Below, piece after piece: positions 23,013-32,466 of a stretch of 64,000 nt of DNA. The notes under the pieces are model-generated. The model was not told the origin of the DNA. It saw only the letters and a list, made by a program, of their open reading frames with translations, and ran no database searches. The number at the start of each line of letters is the position of its first letter. Positions within the stretch are counted from its first letter, which is position 1. The stretch spans positions 2,716,365 to 2,780,364 of the forward strand of contig NZ_KB900609.1 of assembly GCF_000379105.1 (NCBI RefSeq). The letters run 5' to 3'. This stretch comes from Methylobacterium sp. WSM2598 (GTDB lineage: Bacteria; Pseudomonadota; Alphaproteobacteria; Rhizobiales; Beijerinckiaceae). The position numbers and the translations under genes were made by a program.

Positions 23013-23265
23013 CGCCCCCCTCGGACGCCGCCACCCCGCATCGCGGCGACCACGTTGTCGGCCAAAGCCGCAGCGGCCGTCAAGGTGGAAGCGGGCGGCC
23101 GGTCCAGTCCTGCCGAGGAGAGATCAAGGTCGGCGCGGCCGATGATCAGTCGAGCCTGCGGGGATACAGGGCCGCGGGGGGGTCCGCGTGCAGTCCCGCC
23201 TCCCGGGCCCGCCGTCTCGGACGCGCCCGAGACGGCGGCGCGGCGCACCCGCCGCGCGCCGGGTG

Positions 23266-23823
23266 CTACTCGGCCGCCGCCTTGGCGGCGCGGGCGCGCC
23301 GGGGCTTCTTCCCCGAAGCCTCCGCGGCGGAATCCGGGTTCGCGGGCGCGACGTCCTGCGGCGCCTCGACCGGGTCCGGCGCGGGCGCCTCGGCCTTCGC
23401 CCGGGCCGCGCGGTCGCGCCGGATCTGGCCGAGGCCCAGGGTGCGGGCGAGTTCCGAGCGCTGCTTGGCGTAGCTCTCGGCGACCATGGGGTAGTCGCGC
23501 GGCAGACCGTACTTGACCCGGTACTCCTCCGGCGTGAGCCCGTGCTTCGTCAGGTGCCGCTTCAGGGACTTGTAAGGTTTGCCGTCGACGAAGCTCACGA
23601 GATGATCGCAGCTGATCGATTTGCGAATCTGCGCGGGCGTCGCTTTCGCGCTCTCCTGGGTGCTCGGTGCCGGCGCCTTCCCCGTACTGACGAGGGCGTC
23701 GTAGATGCTGCGGATCAGCGCCGGCAGCTCCGCGCTCGGAACGCTGTTCCTCGACACGTAGGCCGACACGATATCGCTCGTCAGGCCGCTGAGGTCGATG
23801 GCTGCTGCCCCGGTCTCGCTCAT
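23266..23823 (-). CDS. MucR/Ros family transcriptional regulator lacking one zinc ligand
   Basis: A 185-residue DNA-binding protein. Family marks are DIVSAYVSRNSVPSAELPALI near the N terminus (oligomerisation region) and the DNA-binding core DGKPYKSLKRHLTKHGLTPEEYRVKYGLP. In Ros/MucR the zinc is held by Cys-x2-(Cys/Asp) and two His; here the first position is Ser (VSFVD at 76-80), while Asp80, His90 and His94 remain. A Cys occurs five residues earlier (C72). The C-terminal 45 residues are an Ala/Lys/Arg/Pro-rich tail. MucR proteins control exopolysaccharide, motility and symbiosis genes and repress themselves at AT-rich sites; the AT-rich leader upstream fits this. The start has CAGGA about eight bases upstream. 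Confidence 0.9.
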   Translation of the reverse strand: MSETGAAAIDLSGLTSDIVSAYVSRNSVPSAELPALIRSIYDALVSTGKAPAPSTQESAKATPAQIRKSISCDHLVSFVDGKPYKSLKRHLTKHGLTPEEYRVKYGLPRDYPMVAESYAKQRSELARTLGLGQIRRDRAARAKAEAPAPDPVEAPQDVAPANPDSAAEASGKKPRRARAAKAAAE

Positions 23824-24143
23824 GAATCTGTTCCTGTGCTTGCGCCCGACACAGCAGTGTAGTGTTTGTCGCGGAACGTCAACAGGAATTCTCGCATATT
23901 CACATCGGAGCGCAGCAGAGCGATACGGCTGTTCCAAATCGCTGGCGGCTTCGGACAGGTTTCCGTGTCAATCGCCGGCCCCGCGCGGGGCAAAGACGGG
24001 CGGACGCGACCCGTTATTGGTGACCGGGTGGGAGGAGTACAGGGGCATCCCGGCGGCCGGGGGGCGGGGCGGATGGGGCGCTCCGACCGCGGGATCGATT
24101 TGACGGGGCCGCGTGTTTCGCCTACAGAGGCGCCCCGGCGTGA
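23824..24143. other. MucR leader and tRNA upstream region
   Basis: These 320 bases hold no gene. The half nearest mucR (23840-23960) is AT-rich for this genome (TGTAGTGTTTGTC, ATTCTCGCATATTCACA) and is the likely promoter and autoregulatory zone. The tRNA promoter should lie in the 100 bases before 24144. Confidence 0.5.
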
Positions 24144-24219
24144 TCCCCGATAGCTCAGCTGGTAGAGCAGGCGACTGTTAATCGCCTTGTCGCAGGTTCG
24201 AGTCCTGCTCGGGGAGCCA
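24144..24219 (+). tRNA. tRNA-Asn (GTT)
   Basis: A complete 76-base cloverleaf with encoded CCA. The acceptor stem is TCCCCGA with TCGGGGA and the D arm is GCTCAGCTGGTAGAGC. The anticodon loop ACTGTTAAT gives anticodon GTT, and the T loop is GGTTCGAGTCC. A T-rich CCTTTTCT follows. Confidence 0.97.
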
Positions 24220-24310
24220 TCCTTTTCTCCGCGCCGCATCCCCCCGATCCGCAGCCAGGCGCTCCGCGCCGCCGGTCGAGGCGTCGATCCCGTCCGGCCA
24301 TGTGGGCGCC

Positions 24311-24421
24311 TGTCATCCGCTGTCCGCACGTGATCGCCCGGACAGCGGATGACAGGCCCGCGCGGCGCGTGAGCGACGCCGGCATCCGCATATTGCGACG
24401 CAATCCGTCGGACGCCGTACG
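24311..24421. repeat. Dispersed palindromic intergenic element, copy A
   Basis: A perfect 16-base inverted repeat (TGTCATCCGCTGTCCG and CGGACAGCGGATGACA, 12-base spacer) is followed by a GC-rich core (GGCGCGTGAGCGACGCC) and an end reading CGCAATCCGTCGGA. The reverse complement of the whole block matches copy B at 37501-37597 over almost its full length. It resembles a REP-type or non-autonomous element. Confidence 0.8.
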
Positions 24422-24557
24422 ACGCGGGCCGGGCGTCCGGCACCCGGCGAGCCCGTGGAGAGCGACGCGCGGACCAAGGCAGGCCCGCGCGACACCGCGA
24501 CCCGGCGGGCCCGCGGCGAGGTCGGACCCGCGCGGAGCCGGGCGGGGGCGGGCCCGA

Positions 24558-24722
24558 TCAGCGCGGCGGCGCGATCTCGATCCTGGCCAGCGTCTCGCCC
24601 TGCCGGAGGATCAGCACCGTCCCGGTGATGGTCAGGCAGGCGGCGCTGTCCCTCCGCCGCGCGACGCCGCGCAACGTCTCGTGCCGAGCGGACCGGCATG
24701 GTGGGCGGATCCGCTCGGCCTC
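24558..24722 (-). pseudogene. Possible 3' remnant of an unknown gene
   Basis: A 54-codon open stretch on the minus strand ends in TGA. Its last part reads AACLTITGTVLILRQGETLA then RIEIAPPR, which has the look of a genuine protein C terminus. No ATG or GTG lies between it and the preceding in-frame stop, and repeat sequence flanks both sides. It may be the surviving tail of a gene cut by repeat insertion, or chance. Confidence 0.25.
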
Positions 24723-24837
24723 TCATCCCCCATCCGCCAGATCCCTTCGGGATGGCGGCTGGGGGCCTCGCTCACGCGCCGCGCGGGCGCGTGATCCGGT
24801 CCGCGGCCCGGCCGGTGACCGGTTTCGCGCGTGCCGC

Positions 24838-26274
24838 TCAGCTCTGGCGGCCGTAGACATCCTCGATGCGGATGATGTCGTCCTCGCCCGTGTAGCTGCC
24901 GACCTGCACCTCGATCAGTTCGAGCGGGATCTTGCCCGGATTGACGAGGCGATGGACGCAGCCGATCGGCAGGTAGATGGCCTCGTTCTCGTGGACGAGG
25001 GTCACGGCGTCGTCCACGGTCACCTCGGCGGTGCCGTGCACCACGATCCAGTGCTCGGCCCTGTGGTAGTGCTTCTGCAGCGACAGGCGCCCGCCCGGCT
25101 TCACGGTGATCCGCTTCACCTGGAAGCGGTCGCCGATGTCGATGCGCTGGTAGGAGCCCCAGGGCCGGTACATCAGGCGATGCGCGTCGGCCTCGGGCGC
25201 GCCCTTGGCCCGCAGATCCTCCACCAGGGCCTTGACCCCGGCGCCGGCCTCGCGGGAGGTCACCAGCACCGCGTCCGGGGTCGCTACCACCACGACGTCG
25301 TCGAGGCCCACCACCGTGGTCAGGATCTCCTCGGGGCTGTGCACGAGGCTGTTGCGGGTGTCGCGCACCGCCACGCGGCCGCGCAGGGCGTTGCCGGAGG
25401 CGTCCCGCTCCGACACGTCCCAGAGGGCGCCCCAGGTGCCGATGTCCGACCAGGGGAAGCGCACCGGCAGCACGCCCGAGCGGGCCGTGTGCTCCATCAC
25501 CGCGTAGTCGATCGAGATCTGCGGCGCCTGCCCGAAGGCCTCCGGGTCGAGGCGGATGAAGTCGAGGTCGCGGCGGGCCTTCTCCAGGGCCTGCTCGGCG
25601 GCCTCCAGGACGGCCGGGGCGTGGGCGCGCAGCTCCTCGATCATCACGTCGGCCCGGAACAGGAAGTAGCCGCTGTTCCAGAGGGCTCCCTCGGCGATCA
25701 GGCCGGCGGCCCGGGACGCGTCGGGCTTCTCCAGGAAGCGGGCCACGTGGCAGGCCCCCTGCGCCCCGGCCTCGCCGGGCAGCCTCTCGCCGGGCTGGAC
25801 GTAGCCGTAGGCGGTGGCGGGCGCGGTCGGCGTGATGCCGAGGGTCATGATGTAGCCCGCCCGCGCCGCCACGGCGGCGGCCTTGGCGGCGGCGACGAAG
25901 GCCGGGGTGTCGCCGATCACGTGGTCGGCCGCGAGGATCAGCACCAGCGCCTCGGGCTCGCTCTGCGCGGCGCTGAGCGCCGCCACCGCCACGGCGGCGG
26001 CCGAATCCCGGCGCTGCGGCTCGAGCAGGATCTCGGCCGAGAGGCCGACGGCGGCGAGTTGCTCGCCGACGATGAAGCGCGCGTCCTGCGCGGTGATGAC
26101 CGTCGGCCGCGCGAAGACCGCGCCGTCGGCGACGCGCAGGGCGGTGGCCTGGAAGGACGAGCGCTCGGCCTCGGCCAGGGGGATGAACTGCTTGGGATGG
26201 CTCTCGCGGGAGGCGGGCCACAGCCGTGTGCCCGATCCACCGCAGAGGATCACCGGATGGATGAGGGTGGTCAT
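24838..26274 (-). CDS. manC: Mannose-1-phosphate guanylyltransferase / mannose-6-phosphate isomerase
   Basis: A 478-residue bifunctional enzyme that makes GDP-mannose from mannose-1-phosphate and GTP and interconverts fructose-6-P and mannose-6-P. The N-terminal pyrophosphorylase signature is GGSGTRLWPASR at 12-23 with HPKQF at 26-30. The C-terminal type II isomerase cupin contains RPWGSYQRID, KPGGRLSLQKHYHRAEHW and LPIGCVHRLVNPG. Full length matches the AlgA/ManC/XanB family. It supplies GDP-mannose to the Gmd and Rmd-like genes nearby. A hairpin separates it from the phosphomannomutase upstream, so it may have its own promoter. Confidence 0.95.
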   Translation of the reverse strand: MTTLIHPVILCGGSGTRLWPASRESHPKQFIPLAEAERSSFQATALRVADGAVFARPTVITAQDARFIVGEQLAAVGLSAEILLEPQRRDSAAAVAVAALSAAQSEPEALVLILAADHVIGDTPAFVAAAKAAAVAARAGYIMTLGITPTAPATAYGYVQPGERLPGEAGAQGACHVARFLEKPDASRAAGLIAEGALWNSGYFLFRADVMIEELRAHAPAVLEAAEQALEKARRDLDFIRLDPEAFGQAPQISIDYAVMEHTARSGVLPVRFPWSDIGTWGALWDVSERDASGNALRGRVAVRDTRNSLVHSPEEILTTVVGLDDVVVVATPDAVLVTSREAGAGVKALVEDLRAKGAPEADAHRLMYRPWGSYQRIDIGDRFQVKRITVKPGGRLSLQKHYHRAEHWIVVHGTAEVTVDDAVTLVHENEAIYLPIGCVHRLVNPGKIPLELIEVQVGSYTGEDDIIRIEDVYGRQS

Positions 26275-26403
26275 GGCGTCACCGTCTCCGTATCGATCAA
26301 GGGAAGGGCCCGCGGCGCGGTGGGCGCCGACGGGTCGATGTCTCGCGGGCTTGCGGCCTTCATAGGTCGGAAGCGCGCGCCGAGGAACCTGCCGGCCCGC
26401 ATG

Positions 26404-26446
26404 CGGGCCCGCGCCGGCGCGCGAGACCGCCGCCGGCGCGGGCCCG
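26404..26446 (-). terminator. Hairpin between phosphomannomutase and manC
   Basis: A perfect inverted repeat of about 16 bases (CGGGCCCGCGCCGGCG with CGCCGGCGCGGGCCCG) and a spacer of about 11 bases lie ten bases after the phosphomannomutase stop. It is likely a terminator or attenuator ahead of manC. Confidence 0.6.
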
Positions 26447-26455
26447 GACGCGGCG

Positions 26456-27961
26456 TCAGATGGTCTGATTGTAGGCGCCGACCTCCGGATTCTCGCGCAG
26501 CACCCCGTCGACGCCCTCGAACATCGCGCGCAGGCGCGCCTCCGAGACGGGGCTCTCCACCACGACGACGAGTTCCGGCTTGTTCGACGAGGCCCGCACC
26601 AGGCCCCAGGTGCCGTCCTCCGTCACCACGCGCACGCCGTTCACGGTCACGAGGTCGGTGATGCGCGCGCCCCCGATCGGCTCGCCGCGCTCCATCATGG
26701 CCCGCACCCGGGCCGTCACCTTCTCGACCACCCCGTACTTCACCTCGTCGGCGCAGTGCGGCGACATCGTCGGCGAGCCCCAGGTCTTCGGCAGCGCCCG
26801 GTACAGGTCGGCGAGGCTGCGGCCCGGATTGCGGTCCAGCATCTCGATGACCGTGATCGCCGTCATCAGCCCGTCGTCGTAGCCGCGGCCGATCGGCGCG
26901 TTGAAGAAGAAGTGTCCCGACTTCTCGAACCCGGCCAGCGCGCCCAGCTCGTTCACCCGCCGCTTGATGTAGGAATGGCCGGTCTTCCAGTAATCCGCCT
27001 TGACGTCGCGCGCCCGCAGCTCCGGATCCGAGGCGAACAGGCCCGTCGACTTGACGTCCACGACGAAGGTCGCGCCCGGGTGCAGTTGCGAGAGGTCGCG
27101 GGCGAGCAGCACGCCGACCTTGTCGGCGAAGATCTCGTGGCCCTCGTTGTCGACCACCCCGCAGCGGTCGCCGTCGCCGTCGAAGCCCAGCCCCACATCG
27201 GCGCCGGTCTCGCGCACCGTGTCGGCGATCGCGTGCAGCATCGCCATGTCCTCGGGGTTGGGGTTGTAGCGCGGGAAGGTCGCGTCGGCCTCGGTGTCGA
27301 GGGGCACGACCTCGCAGCCGAGCGCCTCCAGCACCGCCGGCGCGAAGGCGCCCGCCGTGCCGTTGCCGCAGGCGGCCACGACCTTGAGCTTGCGGCCGAT
27401 CGTCTTGGTCCGCGAGAGCAGGTCGGCCTGGTAGCGGGCGGCGAAGTCCGGCACGAAGGCGTAGGCGCCGCCGTCGCGGTACTTGAAGGCGCCCGCCAGC
27501 ACGATCTCCTTCAGGCGGCCCATCTCGGCGGGGCCGAAGGTCATGGGCCGCTCGGCGCCCATCTTCACGCCGGTCCAGCCATTGTCGTTGTGGGAGGCCG
27601 TGACCATGGCCACGCAGGGGCAATCGAGGGCGAACTGCCCGAAATAGGCCATGGGCGAGAGGGCGAGCCCGATATCCTTCACGCGCAAGCCCCCCGCCAT
27701 CATGCCGGCGATGAGGGCGAGCTTGATCGAGGCCGAGTAGGCGCGGAAATCGTGGCCGGTGACGATGTCGGGCCGCACGCCCATCTCGTGGATGAGCGTC
27801 CCGAGGCCCAGCCCCAGCGCCTGCACCCCCATGAGGTTGAGGTCCTTGGGAAAGAGCCACCGCGCGTCGTACTCGCGAAAGCCGGTTGGGGCCACGAGCG
27901 GAAGCGACTCGAACGCGAAGCTGTTCGGGGCCAGCGATGCATGCGGCTTCGGAAACGTCAT
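26456..27961 (-). CDS. Phosphomannomutase / phosphoglucomutase
   Basis: A 501-residue alpha-D-phosphohexomutase converting mannose-6-P to mannose-1-P (often also the glucose analogues). The phosphoserine loop VTASHNDNGWTG places the catalytic Ser at 123; the Mg-binding loop is GFDGDGDRCG and the sugar-binding loop GEKSGH-like (FEKSGHFFFN). It is longer than AlgC (about 463), with an N-terminal extension and a longer third domain. The ATG at 27961 was preferred (AGGA eight bases upstream); 27970 and 28060 are alternatives. It provides the substrate of ManC downstream. Confidence 0.92.
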   Translation of the reverse strand: MTFPKPHASLAPNSFAFESLPLVAPTGFREYDARWLFPKDLNLMGVQALGLGLGTLIHEMGVRPDIVTGHDFRAYSASIKLALIAGMMAGGLRVKDIGLALSPMAYFGQFALDCPCVAMVTASHNDNGWTGVKMGAERPMTFGPAEMGRLKEIVLAGAFKYRDGGAYAFVPDFAARYQADLLSRTKTIGRKLKVVAACGNGTAGAFAPAVLEALGCEVVPLDTEADATFPRYNPNPEDMAMLHAIADTVRETGADVGLGFDGDGDRCGVVDNEGHEIFADKVGVLLARDLSQLHPGATFVVDVKSTGLFASDPELRARDVKADYWKTGHSYIKRRVNELGALAGFEKSGHFFFNAPIGRGYDDGLMTAITVIEMLDRNPGRSLADLYRALPKTWGSPTMSPHCADEVKYGVVEKVTARVRAMMERGEPIGGARITDLVTVNGVRVVTEDGTWGLVRASSNKPELVVVVESPVSEARLRAMFEGVDGVLRENPEVGAYNQTI

Positions 27962-28235
27962 CACTCTCATCCTGCCGTTCAAGGGCGGGCCCGAGGGCCC
28001 TGCCGGTGAGCCGATTCCCCGGGAGGCTCCCGTTCGTCGTAAGGTAATTGAAGGGTTCATTCCGGCGAAGCGGATTTCGGTTCGCCGGAAAGCGCTTGCA
28101 AATCAGAGGCCTGGTCCGATCCAGGGACTCTCCCGCGAGGGCGGTTCGGGCGCCGCTCCCGCTCCATCGTCTCCGGCGATCCGTCCCGCCGGATCCACTC
28201 CTCCCCCGCGGCGCCGCCCCGTCGGCCCGCGATGC

Positions 28236-29204
28236 TCAGCCGTGGCGGACCTCCGCCCGCGCGTGGTCGAGAACGGAGGCGAGCGTCTCGGTGAGGGAGC
28301 GCTTCGGGGCCCAGCCGGTGCGGGCGGCCAGCGCCGAGGCGTCCCCGCAGGCGGTCGGGATCTCGGAGGGGCGCAGCCGCTCCTGCGCCACCCGCACCTC
28401 GAAGGGCCTGCGCGAGAGGGATGCCAGCGTCTCCAGCAGGCTGCCGATCGACCGCGCCTGGCCGGAGGCGATGTTGAAGATGCTGCATCGGTCGAGCGTG
28501 TCGGCGGCCGCGACCAGACCCGCATAGGCCTCGACGACGTCGCGGACGTCCAGGAAGTCGCGACGGGCCGAGAGGTCCCCGACCTCCAGCACGGGCGGAA
28601 CCAGCTGCGCCTCGATGCGGGCGATCTGCGCGGCGAACGAGGCGACCACGAACCGCTCGCTCTGGCCCGGGCCGATGTGGTTGAGCGGCCTCAGGATCAC
28701 CAGGCGCGACCCCGCCCGGCCCAGCACGTCCGTCAGGATCTGCTCGCCGACGAGCTTCGTCTTGGCGTAGGTGCTCGCCGGCTCCGGCCGGACCGCCTCG
28801 CCGACGGGCTGTCCCGACAGGAAGGCCCGACCGTACACCTCCCCGGAACTCACGAAGAACAGGTTCGTCCCGGGCAGGTGGTCGACCAGCGCCGATGCGA
28901 GGCTCAGCACCGTGCCGACGTTCTCGCTCCAGGCCCGGACCGGCCGCGCGGCGGCGTCCGAGACGGAGGAGAGGGCGGCGAGGTGGAGGATGTCCGTCGG
29001 CGCGACCTCGCGCAGGCACTCCGCCGTGCGGCGACCGTCCGACAGGTCGGCCGCGACGTAGCCGATCCCGGCGGAAAGCGCCGCCGGCCTGGCCTCGCGG
29101 CCGAGACCGACGATCTCCGCGCCGGCGCCGAACCGGTCGAGGAAGGCGGCGGCCGCGTGGCGGCCGACGAAACCCGTCGCGCCGGTGATCAGGATGCGCT
29201 TCAC
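28236..29204 (-). CDS. rmd: GDP-6-deoxy-D-mannose reductase-like NAD(P)-dependent epimerase/dehydratase
   Basis: A 322-residue extended short-chain dehydrogenase. The cofactor motif is GATGFVG at 8-14 and the catalytic set is SSGEVYG near 119-125 with Y146 and K150 in STYAKTK. It starts 22 bases after gmd, the usual place of Rmd, which reduces GDP-4-keto-6-deoxymannose to GDP-D-rhamnose. The final step could instead give another 6-deoxyhexose (for example fucose through a Fcl-type enzyme), but a double epimerase/reductase signature was not evident. The symbol is inferred from context. Confidence 0.8.
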   Translation of the reverse strand: MKRILITGATGFVGRHAAAAFLDRFGAGAEIVGLGREARPAALSAGIGYVAADLSDGRRTAECLREVAPTDILHLAALSSVSDAAARPVRAWSENVGTVLSLASALVDHLPGTNLFFVSSGEVYGRAFLSGQPVGEAVRPEPASTYAKTKLVGEQILTDVLGRAGSRLVILRPLNHIGPGQSERFVVASFAAQIARIEAQLVPPVLEVGDLSARRDFLDVRDVVEAYAGLVAAADTLDRCSIFNIASGQARSIGSLLETLASLSRRPFEVRVAQERLRPSEIPTACGDASALAARTGWAPKRSLTETLASVLDHARAEVRHG

Positions 29205-29226
29205 GCCAGAGCCTCGGCAGGGCGGC

Positions 29227-30264
<1,038 letters not shown>

Positions 30265-30407
30265 TCAAGTGCAATGGCTAAGCTCGTCTGCGGGCTTGCC
30301 GCGGCCGTCATCTCGTCCTCGTACCGGCCCCGCAAGAGCGCCGGCCTCTGCGTCAGAGGCCCCTTGCCCCGGTCGGGACCAATGCGCGACCCGCCCGCTG
30401 CGGCCCG

Positions 30408-32423
30408 TCACGAGGCGGCCAGGCGGCGCGCGGGCGCGGCGCGGATCTCCTCCAGCCGCGCGCCGTAGCGCTTCGCGATCGCCGGGATGCTGAAACGCGC
30501 CTTGACGAGACGGGCCGCGCTCACGCCCTTGGCGCGCGCCGCGGCCCGGTCGGTCGCGACGTGGCGCATGGCGGCGGCGGCCTGCCGGAGGTCGGCATCG
30601 GCCCAGACGCTGCCGCGCTCGACGAAGATGTACTCGTCCCTCTGCACCCCGACGAGGTCGTACCCGATCAGGTAGGCGCTCTCCTCGCTGCAGAAATCCA
30701 TGTTGCCGCCATAGGCCGTCGCGATCACCGGCCGCTCGAGCTGCATGGCCTCGATCATGCCGAAGCCCCAGCCCTCGGACCGATGCAGCGAGACGTAGCA
30801 GTCGCAGGCCTTCTTGAGGGCGAGGAGGTCCCTGTACTTGAGCGTCTCGTCGACGATCAGGATCCGCGGGTCCGCCCTGCAGGCGTCGTCGATCTTCCTC
30901 CAGATCGCCACTTGGTGCGGATCGCCGACCCGGGTCCTGTTCTGGGTCTTGATGACGAGGGCGACCGCCTCGGTGCCGAGCGGAAAGGCCTGCCGGAACG
31001 CCTCGACGGCGGCCAGCGGGTTCTTGCGCTCGATGAAGGAGAAGGAGTCGAAGGTGGTGAGGAAGATTGTCGCGTCGCGCTCCAGCCCGAGGCTGCCGAG
31101 GTCCATCGCCTCCACCTCGGGCAGCGGCTCGACCGCCATGCCCACGTTCACCACCGGCTTGTCGGTGAACCGGGCGTAGATCTCGCGGTTGTACTCCGAA
31201 GAGACCCAGATCTCATCGAGCAGATCGAGCGCCAGATTATGGCACTTCGGGATCTGATTCAGCTCCCAGAAGAAATATCCGATATTGTAACTGTTGGCCA
31301 CGATCTCGCGCTGCTCGAACGCGTAGACCAGGGGAATCGATTCGGCGTTGAGGTGGATGAGGTTGATCTCGCGCGGAGCGGTGAAGGTCTCGAAGTTCAG
31401 CTCGGTGGCGAAGCCGATGGGCGCCGGGTTGTCGAGGCCGAAGGGCAGCGCGGTGGGACGCACGCGCTCGGCGGCCGTCAGGATCTCGTAGGAGATGCGC
31501 GTCGCCTGGCCGAGGCCCGACGTCTGGAGGAGCGGACCGATCAGGGCGACGCCGGGTTCGGGGTGGGAGCGCGGGAAATCCCGCTTCGGCAGCAGGAACT
31601 CGCCGTAATCCCGAACCTCGGCCGTGCTCTCGCCGGCCCCCTGCCTCGCCAGCTTGGCCGCGAGGGCCTCCGCCTGCCCGCGCAGGGCCGCCACGCGGGA
31701 GGGCGGCGCGCCCGGCGGCAGGGCGACGGCCGCGATGATCTCGTCGAAGAGCGAGGCGGCCTCCGCCCTCGCCCGCAGCAGCTGCCGGACCTGACTGCCC
31801 GGCAGGAAGCTCCTGAGGTAGGGCCGCGTGTAGCTCGACAGGATCAGGTAGCAGAGATAGGCGGCGCGGTCCGAGGCCTTGTCCCTGGTCAGGTCGAGCT
31901 TGGCCCGGTCGCGCTCGAACTGGATCTCCATGAAGATGTTGAAGGGGAAGTCGGCGTACGGCGCGCTCGACGGCGCCTGCAGGACCGCGATCTGCTCCCG
32001 CGTCACGAGCGCGCGATGCAGCTTGGCGTCGATCGTCCGCTCGAAGCACCACCAGTAGACGGCTTCGCGCAGCACGCGCACATCGGCCAGGTTGAGGTGG
32101 CTCGGCAGTTCCCGCACGACGGAATTGTAGAGGGCGACGGTCACGGCCGGCGACAGGCCGGCGAGCGGCATCGGCCGGTTCAGGAACGCCACCTGCGCGC
32201 GCGACAGCGGCATCTCGAAGCGCGTGCCCTGCGCCTTGCGGTGCGCCTGGTAGTCCGTCAGGTACCACATCAGGACCTTGAGCCGATCCTGCAGCGAGCC
32301 GGTCATGTCGTCGAGGTGGTGGTCCCGCACGAGGCGGAAGCTCTCGAACTGAACGTACTTCGTGATGAGACCTTCCGGGTCGCGCTCCGGATTGGCGACC
32401 TGGAGGATGGGGGAGCTGCTCAT
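30408..32423 (-). CDS. Large glycosyltransferase with GT4-type C-terminal domain
   Basis: A 671-residue cytoplasmic protein. The first 270 residues are helical and unrecognised. From about residue 290 a GT-B glycosyltransferase follows: VALIGPLLQTSGLGQATRIS, LIHLNAESIPLVYAF, GYFFWELNQIPKCH, DEIWVSSEYNREIYARF, then the nucleotide-sugar half with SFIERKNPLAAVEAFR, SLHRSEGWGFGMIEAMQLERPVIATAYGGNMDF (E-x7-E motif). It resembles polysaccharide GT4 enzymes and probably uses a GDP- or UDP-sugar made by the neighbouring genes. The companion repeat protein lies 43 bases upstream in the same direction. Confidence 0.85.
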   Translation of the reverse strand: MSSSPILQVANPERDPEGLITKYVQFESFRLVRDHHLDDMTGSLQDRLKVLMWYLTDYQAHRKAQGTRFEMPLSRAQVAFLNRPMPLAGLSPAVTVALYNSVVRELPSHLNLADVRVLREAVYWWCFERTIDAKLHRALVTREQIAVLQAPSSAPYADFPFNIFMEIQFERDRAKLDLTRDKASDRAAYLCYLILSSYTRPYLRSFLPGSQVRQLLRARAEAASLFDEIIAAVALPPGAPPSRVAALRGQAEALAAKLARQGAGESTAEVRDYGEFLLPKRDFPRSHPEPGVALIGPLLQTSGLGQATRISYEILTAAERVRPTALPFGLDNPAPIGFATELNFETFTAPREINLIHLNAESIPLVYAFEQREIVANSYNIGYFFWELNQIPKCHNLALDLLDEIWVSSEYNREIYARFTDKPVVNVGMAVEPLPEVEAMDLGSLGLERDATIFLTTFDSFSFIERKNPLAAVEAFRQAFPLGTEAVALVIKTQNRTRVGDPHQVAIWRKIDDACRADPRILIVDETLKYRDLLALKKACDCYVSLHRSEGWGFGMIEAMQLERPVIATAYGGNMDFCSEESAYLIGYDLVGVQRDEYIFVERGSVWADADLRQAAAAMRHVATDRAAARAKGVSAARLVKARFSIPAIAKRYGARLEEIRAAPARRLAAS

Positions 32424-32466
32424 CGGGTGCCTGCGGGTTGATCGGTCGTCGGAGGGCGGCGGGGGC

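Larger units (their letters stand above)
24220..24837. other. Intergenic region with palindromic repeat and possible gene remnant
   Basis: These 618 bases hold a dispersed palindromic element (24311-24421), a short further copy of its core near 24766-24785, and a minus-strand open stretch (24558-24722) that reads like a protein tail. No complete gene was recognised. Confidence 0.5.

Noticed and set aside
21003..23516. A long plus-strand open frame across several small genes
   Set aside because: It runs through intergenic DNA and antisense to genes with good signal peptides and ribosome sites.
24144..24421. A genomic island integrated at tRNA-Asn
   Set aside because: No integrase, no direct repeat of the tRNA 3' end and no change to mobile gene content were seen; the following genes are sugar-nucleotide genes typical of the chromosome.
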